Positions 46,348 to 54,198 of a stretch of 64,000 nucleotides of DNA are shown in pieces. Within the stretch, counting starts at the first letter, position 1; each line of letters begins with the position of its first letter. Made by a program: the position numbers and the translations under genes. Location of the stretch: assembly GCA_029961745.1 (NCBI GenBank), contig CP124680.1:3472001-3536000 (forward strand), in the 5' to 3' direction. This DNA comes from Nocardioides sp. L-11A. Lineage in GTDB: Bacteria; Actinomycetota; Actinomycetes; Propionibacteriales; Nocardioidaceae. The notes under the pieces are model-generated. The model worked only from the letters and a program-made list of their open reading frames with translations. It was not told where the DNA came from and ran no database searches.

Positions 46348-47195
46348 CGCTCCCCGTAGGGCGTGTCCCGCTCGCGGAGGAACGCGCCCATGCCCTGCTC
46401 CGCGAGGATGCTCATGAGCCGCTCCTTCTCGGTCACGCCGTTCGATGCCAGCAGGTAGGTGTCGATATAGCGGTGCGCGTCCTGCGCCGCCTTGAAGCCC
46501 TGGATGTCGAGCGTGAGCCGGACCGCCCGCTTCGCCAGCGTCGCGGCGTACGCCGGCGCGTGGGCGACCCGCTCGGCCAACCGCTGTGCCTCGGCCCGCA
46601 GCTGGTCCGCCGGCACCACACGGTTCACCAGGCCGGACTCGCGGGCCCGCTCGGCGGAGAGCCGGTCGCCGGTCAGGTAGAGCTCGTTGAATGCCTTGAA
46701 CTGCATGAGCCAGGGCAGCATCAGCAGCGGCGAGAGTGCACCGTGCCGGATCTCTGGCTCGGAGAGGAAGGCGTGCTCGGCGGCGATCGTGAGGTCGCCC
46801 ACCACCGCGAGGTTGCAGCCGCCGGCGATGGCGCCGCCGTTGAGTGCGGTGATCACCGGCTTGTCGCAGTACCAGATCTTGCTGATCACCGCGGCGTTGC
46901 CGCGGGTGTGGTCGTCCCACTCCTGGGAGTTGTCCGGCAGCCCGTCGGCATCGAGGTCGATCCCGGAGCAGAAGATCCGGTCGCCGGCGGCTGTGAGCAC
47001 GATCGCCCGCACCGAGGGATCGGCGTCCGCCGCGTCGAAGGCCCGGCCCAGCTCCGCGAACGTCTGCTGCCGCAGGGCGTTGTGCTTGGCCGGGCGGTTG
47101 AGCGTGATCGTGGCGACACCCGCCGTCACGCTCACCAGTAGATCCTCGTAGCCGTCGGCCCGCACACCCGCCGGTGTCGTTGTCGTCGTCGTCAT
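46344..47195 (-). CDS. Crotonase-family protein with one catalytic glutamate replaced
   Basis: 283 residues with the crotonase fold. Oxyanion-hole regions: FCSGIDLDADGLPDN and GGAIAGGCNLAVVGDL. Of the two glutamates of classical enoyl-CoA hydratase, the one in G-G-C-E-L is Asn here (GGCNLAVV), while the one in P-E-I remains (LSEPEIRHGAL). Water addition by the usual mechanism is therefore doubtful; isomerase, hydrolase or C-C lyase activity is possible. It begins seven bases after the reductase gene and overlaps the synthetase gene. Confidence 0.85.
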   Translation of the reverse strand: MTTTTTTPAGVRADGYEDLLVSVTAGVATITLNRPAKHNALRQQTFAELGRAFDAADADPSVRAIVLTAAGDRIFCSGIDLDADGLPDNSQEWDDHTRGNAAVISKIWYCDKPVITALNGGAIAGGCNLAVVGDLTIAAEHAFLSEPEIRHGALSPLLMLPWLMQFKAFNELYLTGDRLSAERARESGLVNRVVPADQLRAEAQRLAERVAHAPAYAATLAKRAVRLTLDIQGFKAAQDAHRYIDTYLLASNGVTEKERLMSILAEQGMGAFLRERDTPYGER

Positions 47196-47200
47196 CCGGC

Positions 47201-48472
47201 TCAGCCCCGTCCGTCGTTCTCGTCGGCCGCCGCGACCAGCGCGACCGTGTTGCCGAAGACCTGCTCGCCGCGTCCCATCTCGGCATGCACACGCGGAAGG
47301 TCGGCGAAGGGCACGACGCGACCGACGCACGGGTCGATCGCCCCGTCCCGGACGAGGTCGTTGTAGGCGCGGGCCTGCTCGTCGTTGGTCCCGTGGCTGC
47401 CCTGCAGCCGCTTCTGCCGCGTCCAGTGGTAGCGGAGGTCGACCATCGCGTCGTAGCCGGTCGTGCCGGCGCAGATGACGACCATGCCGCCGGGCTCGCA
47501 CACGAGGATGCTGGTCGGGATGGTCGCGCTGCCGGGGTGCTCGAACACGATCGCCGGGTCCTTGCGCTCCCCCACGATGTCCCAGACGGCCTTGCCGAAG
47601 CGCCGGGCCTCGGCCGTCCATGCCTTCTGCCCGTCCGCGTCGTCGACCAGCGGCGGAATGCCCCAGTGGGAGAAGTCATTGCGGTTGATGTAGCCGATCG
47701 CGCCGAGCTTCTCGGCGTACTGACCGCGCTCGTCATCGGAGACGACCGCGACCGCCCGGGCGCCCGCCAGGCTCGCCAGCTGGATCGCCTGGGTGCCGAG
47801 ACCGCCCGAGCCTCCCCAGACGAGTACGACGTCGCCGGCCTGCAGGGTGTTGCCCGCCCAGCCGTGCAGCATCCGGTAGGCCGTGGTGCCGACCAGGGTC
47901 GGTGCCGCCGCCTCGGCCCAGCTGAGCCGGCTGGCCTTGGGCAGGACCTGGTGCGCCTGGACGCGCGCGAACTGGGCGAAGGAGCCGAAGTTCGTGTTGT
48001 AGCCCCAGATCTGCGCGCTCGGCGCGATCATCGCGTCCTTGCCCGTGGCGATCCACGGGTCGGCGGGGTCCCAGTAGCCCGGATGGACGATGACCTCGTC
48101 TCCGACGCGGATGTCGCTGACGGCATCGCCGGTCGCGTAGACGATGCCCGATGCGTCGGATCCGCCGATGTGGAAGTCGTAGGGCTCGCCCGCCCGCTGG
48201 CGGGCCGCGATCACGTCGACCGGGTAGCCCCGCGCCGCCCAGACGTTGTTGTAGTTGACGCCGGCGGCCTTGACGCCGATGAGGACCTCGTCCGGACCGA
48301 GCGGAGGGACCTCGATCCGCTCCTCGACCTGGAACGCGGTCTGCGGGTCGCCGAAGCGCTCCGCCCGCACGACGAGCGCCGTCATGTGGCTCGGCACCTC
48401 GCCCGGCTCCGGGAGCTGCCCCAGCGGGACCGATCCCTCGAACGTCGCCGCTGACCTGCGGTGCTCGCTCAC
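47201..48472 (-). CDS. Ccr-like enoyl-CoA reductase, predicted non-carboxylating
   Basis: 423 residues, clearly related to crotonyl-CoA carboxylase/reductase (VNYNNVWAARG; WGGSGGLGTQAIQL; IVFEHPGSATIPTS). In the CO2 pocket the Asn (residue 75) and His (LQGSHGTND) are kept, but Phe-Glu is Tyr158-Asn159 (IWGYNTNFG). It is therefore predicted to reduce an enoyl-CoA without fixing CO2, or poorly. The GTG at 48472 follows AAGGAGG. It is the first gene of a seven-gene operon running to 39892, divergent from an IclR gene. Confidence 0.88.
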   Translation of the reverse strand: MSEHRRSAATFEGSVPLGQLPEPGEVPSHMTALVVRAERFGDPQTAFQVEERIEVPPLGPDEVLIGVKAAGVNYNNVWAARGYPVDVIAARQRAGEPYDFHIGGSDASGIVYATGDAVSDIRVGDEVIVHPGYWDPADPWIATGKDAMIAPSAQIWGYNTNFGSFAQFARVQAHQVLPKASRLSWAEAAAPTLVGTTAYRMLHGWAGNTLQAGDVVLVWGGSGGLGTQAIQLASLAGARAVAVVSDDERGQYAEKLGAIGYINRNDFSHWGIPPLVDDADGQKAWTAEARRFGKAVWDIVGERKDPAIVFEHPGSATIPTSILVCEPGGMVVICAGTTGYDAMVDLRYHWTRQKRLQGSHGTNDEQARAYNDLVRDGAIDPCVGRVVPFADLPRVHAEMGRGEQVFGNTVALVAAADENDGRG

Positions 48473-48646
48473 GTTGCCTCCTTCACTCCCCACCTCCTGT
48501 GGTGGAGATCACTCGGTGGCCCGATTGAAGCAGTATGTCTCGCAGAACGGCACTAGTTGTCAGATCTTTTCTGCTGTGCAAGACAAACCGCGGAGCTGTG
48601 GGTAGTCTCTTGCCGGTCGGCCCACCTGAGAGCGAGAGGTTCTGCC

Positions 48647-49429
48647 ATGAGCGACCCCCAGCCGGAGCGGAGGCCCGCGTACCTGATCGACTCCGCGGAG
48701 AACGCGCTACGGATCCTGATGCAGCTGCGCAACGCCCCGGAGATCCGGGTGACCCAGGTCAGCGACGAGCTCGGCGTGGCCCGCTCGACGGCCCACCGCC
48801 TGCTGTCGACGCTCACCTATGTGGGCTTCCTGCGCCACGACCCGATCCGCCGGGCCTATGTGCCGGGCAGCGTCCTCGTCGAGATCGCCCTCGCGTCGAC
48901 CGGTCACCGCCAGCTGCGCCAGGTCGCCATGCCGCACATCGTGCGGCTCTCCAAGGAGATCGAGTGGACCATCCACCTCTCCGTCCTCGAAGGCTCCGAC
49001 ATCCGGTTCATCGACGGAGCGGAGAGCCCGCGCCCGGTGCGGGTGACCGCGCGCGTCGGCTCCCGGTTCCCCGCGCACAGCACGAGCAGCGGCAAGATCC
49101 TGCTCGCCGACCTCCCGAGCAAGCACCTGCGCAGCCTCTACCCCGATCACCCGGCCCCGGTCACCGAGCACACCGTCGACTCCCTCACGGCGCTCGAGCG
49201 CGAGCTCGCGACGGTGCGCGAGCAGGGCTACGCCACCAACCTCGGCGAGAACGAGATCGGCCTGCACGCCGTGTCCGTCCCCATCCGCACCGAGCGGTCC
49301 GGGCTCGTCGCCGCCATGGCCGCAGCCCGGCCGTCGGTGACCGCCGCGCCGGCGGAGTTCCCCGAGATCATCGCCCGGCTCCGCTCGACCGCGGCCGAGA
49401 TCGCCCGGCAGCTCGAGGCGGTCGAGTAG
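48647..49429 (+). CDS. IclR-family transcriptional regulator of the CoA-ligase/reductase operon
   Basis: 260 residues. Winged helix-turn-helix at about 15-75 (SAENALRILMQL ... VTQVSDELGVARSTAHRLLSTL) and IclR effector domain (VRVTARVGSRFPAHSTSSGKILLADL; GLHAVSVPIRTERSG). The ATG at 48647 has AGAGG upstream. It is divergent from the operon at 39892-48472 across 174 bp and is the obvious candidate controller. I found no convincing repeated dyad in that space. Confidence 0.92.
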   Translation: MSDPQPERRPAYLIDSAENALRILMQLRNAPEIRVTQVSDELGVARSTAHRLLSTLTYVGFLRHDPIRRAYVPGSVLVEIALASTGHRQLRQVAMPHIVRLSKEIEWTIHLSVLEGSDIRFIDGAESPRPVRVTARVGSRFPAHSTSSGKILLADLPSKHLRSLYPDHPAPVTEHTVDSLTALERELATVREQGYATNLGENEIGLHAVSVPIRTERSGLVAAMAAARPSVTAAPAEFPEIIARLRSTAAEIARQLEAVE

Positions 49430-49464
49430 GTACGGGCGCCGAGGGCACCGACGGCGTCGGACCC

Positions 49465-50259
49465 TCAGTCTCCGAGGAACCGGCGCAGCACCTCGAGGAA
49501 GAGCTCGGGGCGCTCGGAGTGCAGCCAGTGCCCGGTGTCCTTGAGGGTCACCTTGCGGTTGCGCGGGAACCAGCGGTCCATCGCGGGCTCGTAGTCCGGG
49601 AGGACGTACGACGAGCGGCCACCGGCGAGCCACAGCACCGGGCCGTCGTACGGCGCCCGTCCGGCGAGCTCCTCCTCGGGCCAGGCGCTGATCTCGGCGA
49701 GGTCCCGGTCGAGCACATCGAGGTTGACCTGCCAGGACCACCCGGACGCCGCGGTGGGGTCGCGGCGGAGGTTCTGGAGCAGGAAGGAGCGCACCGTCGG
49801 GTCCGGTACGGCGGGCGCGAGCAGCCGGTCCGCGTCGGCGCGGTGCACCACCCGGGTCAGGTCCAGGTCGCGCATCGCGGCGATGTAGCCGGGGAACTCA
49901 CGGCTCTCGGGGTAGGTCACCGGCGAGATGTCGGCGACGCACAGGCGCTCGACCCGCTCGGGGTGGAGCAGGGCCAGCACCATCGCGACCTTGCCGCCGA
50001 GCGAGTGCCCGACCAGCGTGATCGGCTCGTCGCCACCCGCCGCGCTCACGGTGGCGAGAACGTCACCGGCGGCCCCGGCGAAGTCGAACCGGTCCGGCCA
50101 CGGCGAGCGACCGTGGTGCGGCAGGTCGACGAGCAGGACCCGGTGCCGCTCGGCCAGCTGCTTGGCGACACCGGTCCAGTTCTTGCCCTGGCCGAAGAGG
50201 CCGTGCAGGAAGACCACACGGCTCCCGGTGGTCCCGAGAGCCGTGTGGTGAAGCGTCAC
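49465..50259 (-). CDS. Alpha/beta hydrolase (YbfF-like)
   Basis: 264 residues. Oxyanion segment FLHGLFGQGKNW, nucleophile elbow VGHSLGGKVAM and catalytic histidine in DTGHWLHSERPELF. The family includes acyl-CoA/ester hydrolases. The GTG start at 50259 lies six bases after TAGGCT, so a leaderless transcript is possible. Substrate unknown. Confidence 0.87.
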   Translation of the reverse strand: MTLHHTALGTTGSRVVFLHGLFGQGKNWTGVAKQLAERHRVLLVDLPHHGRSPWPDRFDFAGAAGDVLATVSAAGGDEPITLVGHSLGGKVAMVLALLHPERVERLCVADISPVTYPESREFPGYIAAMRDLDLTRVVHRADADRLLAPAVPDPTVRSFLLQNLRRDPTAASGWSWQVNLDVLDRDLAEISAWPEEELAGRAPYDGPVLWLAGGRSSYVLPDYEPAMDRWFPRNRKVTLKDTGHWLHSERPELFLEVLRRFLGD

Positions 50260-50352
50260 GCAGCGAGCCTACTGGCCCCCGTCGCCCAGCTCCGCAGTGC
50301 CCTCCACGACCCGCCGATTGGGCACAAACCGCACGTCCGAGGCCCGAATTGT

Positions 50353-50374
50353 TGCGGTTTGGTCCCAAACCGCA
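50353..50374 (-). terminator. Terminator hairpin after hbd
   Basis: TGCGGTTTGG and CCAAACCGCA form a perfect ten-base stem with a two-base loop, 16 bp past the hbd stop in its direction of transcription. Confidence 0.6.
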
Positions 50375-50390
50375 GCACTTTTCGGCGGGC

Positions 50391-51557
50391 TCAGTAGGTG
50401 TGGAAACCCTTGCCGGTCTTGCGACCGAGCTCGCCGGCCTCGACCTTGGCGACCAGGGTGGCCGCCGGCGCGAAGCCCGGCTCGCCGAACTCGCCGTGCA
50501 GCTCCTTCTGGATGGCCAGCGACACGTCGTTGCCGACGACGTCGAGCAGCTCGAACGGGCCCATCGGCAGGCCGGCGGTCTCCTTGATCGCGGCGTCGAT
50601 GGTTGCCAGCTCCACACCGCTCTCGGCCAGCTTGATGGCGTCGTTGAGGTAGGGGAACAGCAGCAGGTTGACGATGAAGCCGGCCCGGTCGCCGGCGGAG
50701 ACGCCGACCTTGCCGACGTTCGCGGTGAGCGCGCGCACGGTCTCGTCGACCTCGGCGGAGGTGGCCGCGGTCGTGATGATCTCGACCAGCTTCATCACCG
50801 GGGCCGGGTTGAAGAAGTGCATGCCGATCACGTCCTGCGGGCGGCCGGTCGCCTCGCCCAGCTTGGTGATCGGGAGCGAGGAGGTGGTGGTCGCGAGGAT
50901 GGCGCCCGGCTTGGCGATCCGGTCGAGGTCACGGAAGAGCTGCAGCTTGAGCTCGAGGTCCTCGGCGATCGCCTCCACGACGATGTCGACGCCGCCCAGC
51001 GCCTCGCGCTCGGTCGAGCCGGTCAGCCTGCCGAGCAGCGCATCCTTGTCGCCCTCGGTGCCCTTGCCCTTGGCGATGGCGCGGTCGAGGTTCTTGGTGA
51101 TGTAGCCGATGACGCCGTCGAGCTTGTCCTGGCTGCGGCCGACGAAGACGACGTCGTACCCGGCCTGCGCGAAGACCTGGACGATGCCCGAGGCCATCGT
51201 GCCGGTACCGACCACGCCCACGCTCGTGATCTCGTGGCGCAACGTCGGCGCGGCGCCCTCGCCCGCGGCGGCGGCCTCGTCGGCGAAGGTGCGTCCCTCG
51301 GCAACGAGCTTGTCGAGCAGGCCGGCCGGCTCGTGGAGGTGGTCGCCGGTCTCGGCGAAGCGGGCGCCCAGCAGGTCGCGGACCTGGGCGATGCCGATCT
51401 CGTCCACGACGGTCAGCGGACCCTTCGGGTAGCCGCAGCCGAAGCGCATGGCCGCGTCGATGTCGCTCACCGAGGCGTAACCCGACTCGTAGGTGCGGAC
51501 CGCGTGGTTGAGGTACGGCAGCACCAGCGTGTTGAAGATCTGCTCGCTCGAAGTCAT
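50391..51557 (-). CDS. hbd: 3-hydroxybutyryl-CoA dehydrogenase with duplicated C-terminal domain
   Basis: 388 residues; interconverts acetoacetyl-CoA and 3-hydroxybutyryl-CoA. The order is unusual: a 3HCDH C-terminal-type domain first (about 1-105, DIDAAMRFGCGYPKGPL), then the NAD domain (GVVGTGTMASGI, catalytic region MHFFNPAPVMKLVEI), then the usual C-terminal domain (DRAGFIVNLLLFPYLNDAIKL ... GPFELLDVVG). Start ATG 51557. A GGTTACC-N3-GGGTA motif lies 35 bp upstream. It supplies the step between acetyl-CoA acetyltransferase and crotonase on the way to Ccr. Confidence 0.93.
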   Translation of the reverse strand: MTSSEQIFNTLVLPYLNHAVRTYESGYASVSDIDAAMRFGCGYPKGPLTVVDEIGIAQVRDLLGARFAETGDHLHEPAGLLDKLVAEGRTFADEAAAAGEGAAPTLRHEITSVGVVGTGTMASGIVQVFAQAGYDVVFVGRSQDKLDGVIGYITKNLDRAIAKGKGTEGDKDALLGRLTGSTEREALGGVDIVVEAIAEDLELKLQLFRDLDRIAKPGAILATTTSSLPITKLGEATGRPQDVIGMHFFNPAPVMKLVEIITTAATSAEVDETVRALTANVGKVGVSAGDRAGFIVNLLLFPYLNDAIKLAESGVELATIDAAIKETAGLPMGPFELLDVVGNDVSLAIQKELHGEFGEPGFAPAATLVAKVEAGELGRKTGKGFHTY

Positions 51558-51591
51558 GGGCCGGATTCTGACACCCGGCGAGGGCCCTGAC

Positions 51592-51606
51592 TACCCGTCG
51601 GTAACC
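51592..51606 (-). promoter_or_regulatory. Ethylmalonyl-pathway motif upstream of hbd
   Basis: On the coding strand of hbd this reads GGTTACC-GAC-GGGTA, 35 bp before the start codon. Same motif as before ccr and meaA. Confidence 0.65.
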
Positions 51607-51639
51607 ATCGGACAGCGATCGAGACCGAGGTCACAAGAC

Positions 51640-51942
51640 TCAGTCCCGCGGCCGCGGTACGACGACCCGCACCACCTTCGAGCGCGAGGTCTGACCGCGG
51701 ACCAGCTCCACCGCCGAGCGGGGTACGCCGAGCTGCTTGGCCAGCCACCGCACCAGTTCGTCGTTGGCCCGGCCGTCCACGGGCGGCGACGCGAGCCGGA
51801 CCTTCAGCTCCGCACCGTCGACGCCGGTCGGACCGGCCACGCCGGTGCGGGACGCGCCCGGCTGGACCCGGACGGAGAGCAGCCAGGCCGTCGTACTCCC
51901 CTGCTCCGGACGCCACCACGGCTGGTCGGGCTCGATCTCCAC
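51640..51942 (-). CDS. DUF167 (YggU) family protein
   Basis: 100 residues. Core blocks [44 protein letters not shown] and [16 protein letters not shown] are those of the YggU/DUF167 family, whose function is not established. The GTG start lies seven bases after TACCCT. It is divergent from nucS across 25 bp and upstream of hbd on the same strand. Confidence 0.85.
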   Translation of the reverse strand: MEIEPDQPWWRPEQGSTTAWLLSVRVQPGASRTGVAGPTGVDGAELKVRLASPPVDGRANDELVRWLAKQLGVPRSAVELVRGQTSRSKVVRVVVPRPRD

Positions 51943-51967
51943 GGGGCTGAGGGTATGTTGCTGGCTC

Positions 51968-52666
51968 GTGAGACTCGTCGTGGCGCGTTGCCAGGTGGAC
52001 TATGCAGGCCGGTTGACCGCCCATCTGCCGATGGCCACCCGGGTGCTCATGATCAAGGCCGACGGCTCGGTCCTCGTGCACTCCGACGGCGGCTCCTACA
52101 AGCCGCTGAACTGGATGTCGCCGCCGTGCACCGTCCGCGAGGGCAAGGACGAGGACGGCCGGGTCGAGTGGACGGTCACCGCGAAGGCGGCCAAGGGCCA
52201 GACGCCGGACACGCTGCGGATCCTCATCGACGAGATTCACCACGACACGCAGCACGAACTCGGCATCGATCCGGGCCTGCAGAAGGACGGGGTCGAGAAG
52301 CACCTCCAGGAGCTCCTCGCGGAGCATCCCGCGACCCTCGCCGACGGCCTGACCCTGGTCCGCCGCGAGTTCCCGACGGCGATCGGTCCGGTCGACCTGA
52401 TGTGCCGCGACGGCGCGGGGCTCTCGGTCGCGGTCGAGATCAAGCGGCGCGGCGAGATCGACGGCGTCGAGCAGCTCACCCGCTATCTCGAGCTCCTCAA
52501 CCGCGACCCGCTGCTCACCGGCAAGGGAGCGGTGCGCGGCATCTTCGCCGCCCAGGAGATCAAGCCCCAGGCCCGGGTGCTCGCCGAGGATCGGGGGATC
52601 TCCTGCGCGGTGATCGACTACGACGCCCTCCGCGGCCTCGACAACGCCGAAGACCGGCTGTTCTGA
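51968..52666 (+). CDS. nucS: Mismatch-specific endonuclease NucS (EndoMS)
   Basis: 232 residues; the actinobacterial and archaeal enzyme that cuts at mismatches in place of MutS/MutL. N-terminal DNA-binding beta domain ([27 protein letters not shown]), then the PD-(D/E)xK nuclease core IGPVDLMC ... [23 protein letters not shown]. The GTG at 51968 follows a TATGTT hexamer by eight bases without a ribosome site. Usually binds the sliding clamp through its C-terminus (here AEDRLF). Confidence 0.95.
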   Translation: MRLVVARCQVDYAGRLTAHLPMATRVLMIKADGSVLVHSDGGSYKPLNWMSPPCTVREGKDEDGRVEWTVTAKAAKGQTPDTLRILIDEIHHDTQHELGIDPGLQKDGVEKHLQELLAEHPATLADGLTLVRREFPTAIGPVDLMCRDGAGLSVAVEIKRRGEIDGVEQLTRYLELLNRDPLLTGKGAVRGIFAAQEIKPQARVLAEDRGISCAVIDYDALRGLDNAEDRLF

Positions 52667-52676
52667 GCCCGGCCCG

Positions 52677-53306
52677 ATGACGCCGATCTTCCATATCGCC
52701 CTGCTCCGCGACTGGGAGACCGCGCAGCGCGCGGGCAGCTACACGGTCTCGACCCGCGACCGGTCGCTGGCCGAGGTGGGGTTCATCCACGCCAGCCGCG
52801 CCGACCAGTGGACGGGCGTGCGCGACCGGTTCTACGCCGACGTCACCGAGCCGATGGTGCTGCTCCAGATCGACCCGGCGCGGCTCGACGTACCGATCGT
52901 CGAGGAGGTGCCTGCGCCCGGCGCCGAGGAGACCTTCCCCCACATCTACGGCCCCCTGCCGGTGACGGCGGTGGTCAAGGCGATCCCCCTGCCGGGCGAC
53001 ACCGGTGCCGCAGCAGCCCCGACCGGCACGGCCGGCCCGACGGGCGCGACAAGCCCGACGGTGCGGTCGGTCGGCACCGGCGCGGCCGACGGAGAGCCCG
53101 CCGAGAGCTTCTCGCGGCTCTACTTCCGCGAGATGTTCTTCAACGTGATCCTGCTCTGCGTCGTCATCGCCGTCGGACTGCTGGGCGCGGCCGTGGGCCA
53201 CGCCGTGTCGGACGACGGCGGCACGGGCATCGGCGGCCTGGCGGGTGCCGCGCTCGGGATCGTGGTGGCGGTCGTGCTGTTCCGTCGGCGGCACGCCGAC
53301 CGCTGA
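52677..53306 (+). CDS. DUF952 protein with a C-terminal membrane segment
   Basis: 209 residues. The first ~105 residues are a DUF952 domain (FHIALLRDWETA; GFIHASRADQ; HIYGPLPVTAVV). A Gly/Ala/Thr-rich linker leads to two hydrophobic segments (about 160-180 and 190-205). The gene begins ten bases after nucS and is probably cotranscribed. DUF952 function is unknown; the fused membrane part may place it at the membrane. Confidence 0.8.
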   Translation: MTPIFHIALLRDWETAQRAGSYTVSTRDRSLAEVGFIHASRADQWTGVRDRFYADVTEPMVLLQIDPARLDVPIVEEVPAPGAEETFPHIYGPLPVTAVVKAIPLPGDTGAAAAPTGTAGPTGATSPTVRSVGTGAADGEPAESFSRLYFREMFFNVILLCVVIAVGLLGAAVGHAVSDDGGTGIGGLAGAALGIVVAVVLFRRRHADR

Positions 53307-53347
53307 CCCGGGGTGACGCCCGCGCGCCCGGAGGAGGTCGGAGCTGC

Positions 53348-53872
53348 TCAGGCGCCGGCGGCCGGCGGGGCGGTCGGGTCGGCGTCGCCCCCGCCGCGCT
53401 CGCGCGCCACCCAGTCCTCGATCGCGTTGATGTCGTCCTTGCTGCGGGTCACCACGGTCAGCAGGTCGTTCATCGTGGCGACCTCCTCGACCTGCTCCTT
53501 GATGAACCACTGCATGAATTGCTCGGAGGCGAAGTCGTTCTCCTCGCGCGCGACGCGGAGCAGGCCGTTGATCTGCTCGGTCACCCGCTTCTCCTGCTCC
53601 AGGGCCAGCGCGATCGGCGCCACGACGTCCTCGAAGGCCGCGACCGGCGCCTCGACACCGGGGATCTCGACGGTGGCGTCGGTGTCGAGGAGGTACTGCA
53701 CCATCATCATGGCGTGCTGCCGCTCCTCGAGCGCCTGCCCGTAGAAGAACGCGGCCAACTGCGGCATCGTCAGGGCGTCGTAGTGCACCGCGCACGCGAG
53801 GTACTGGTGGTGCGCTGCGAACTCGTTGCCGATCTGGACGTTGAGCTGGTCGGTGAAACGCGGGGCAGCCAT
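53348..53872 (-). CDS. Ferritin (BfrB-like iron storage protein)
   Basis: 174 residues forming the ferritin four-helix bundle. Ferroxidase ligands are visible in IGNEFAAHHQYLA, ALEERQHAMMM and the third/fourth helix glutamates (EEQ... region FASEQFMQWFIKEQVEE). No haem-binding methionine typical of Bfr is evident, so a non-haem ferritin is more likely. It lies 37 bp downstream of a small Cys-rich gene preceded by an IdeR-like iron box, suggesting iron control. Confidence 0.9.
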   Translation of the reverse strand: MAAPRFTDQLNVQIGNEFAAHHQYLACAVHYDALTMPQLAAFFYGQALEERQHAMMMVQYLLDTDATVEIPGVEAPVAAFEDVVAPIALALEQEKRVTEQINGLLRVAREENDFASEQFMQWFIKEQVEEVATMNDLLTVVTRSKDDINAIEDWVARERGGGDADPTAPPAAGA

Positions 53873-53909
53873 GGCGCCAGCCTAGTGGCCGACCGGCGCT
53901 CCGGCGCTC

Positions 53910-54113
53910 TCAGGCGGCCTTCTGCAGGTCCTTCTTGGTCACCTTCTTGCCGCTGGTCGTCACCAGGACGCGGCGCTTGACGGTGAGCCCGTCGGGCAGG
54001 GTGCCCTCCTTGAGCATGCGCAGGGGGCAGCGGCCGCACTTCGACTTCGAGACGCAGCACTTCGTCTTGGGGAGCTTCTGCTTCCCCTTCGACTTCTTCT
54101 TGCCCTTGCCCAC
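53910..54113 (-). CDS. Small basic Cys-cluster protein, candidate iron-responsive
   Basis: 67 residues from the GTG at 54113. The N-terminus is Lys-rich. A cluster of four cysteines (residues 19, 20, 26 and 29; KCCVSKSKCGRCPLR) could bind Zn or Fe-S, and the rest is a short basic domain. No family recognised. There is no ribosome site; the GTG lies seven bases after a TATCCT -10, so the mRNA should be leaderless. An iron box covers the presumed -35. Ferritin follows on the same strand. The longer frame to 54170 would run across the promoter. Confidence 0.75.
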   Translation of the reverse strand: MGKGKKKSKGKQKLPKTKCCVSKSKCGRCPLRMLKEGTLPDGLTVKRRVLVTTSGKKVTKKDLQKAA

Positions 54114-54120
54114 GCAGACG

Positions 54121-54126
54121 AGGATA
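54121..54126 (-). promoter_or_regulatory. Putative -10 (TATCCT) of the Cys-cluster gene
   Basis: On the minus strand TATCCT ends seven bases before the GTG at 54113, the leaderless geometry. Confidence 0.55.
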
Positions 54127-54132
54127 GGACAA

Positions 54133-54151
54133 TGAGGGTAGGCAGACCTAA
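54133..54151. promoter_or_regulatory. IdeR/DtxR-type iron box
   Basis: The 19-mer TGAGGGTAGGCAGACCTAA matches 15 of 19 positions of the IdeR consensus (TTAGGTTAGGCTAACCTAA). It overlies the expected -35 of the Cys-cluster gene and is upstream of the ferritin gene. Confidence 0.65.
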
Positions 54152-54152
54152 C

Positions 54153-54170
54153 TGACGTGACCCACGTCAC
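54153..54170. promoter_or_regulatory. Dyad compatible with a CRP/GlxR-type site
   Basis: TGACGTG-ACC-CACGTCA (54153-54169) is a perfect dyad. Overlapping it, GTGA-N6-TCAC (54157-54170) has the CRP/GlxR core layout. It covers the presumed -35 of the ArsC-like gene. Confidence 0.45.
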
Positions 54171-54186
54171 CCTGGGCCGAGGGCAC

Positions 54187-54192
54187 TAGGGT
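54187..54192 (+). promoter_or_regulatory. Putative -10 (TAGGGT) of the ArsC-like gene
   Basis: TAGGGT ends six bases before the GTG at 54199, with no Shine-Dalgarno sequence between them. Confidence 0.4.
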
Positions 54193-54198
54193 GCCGAC

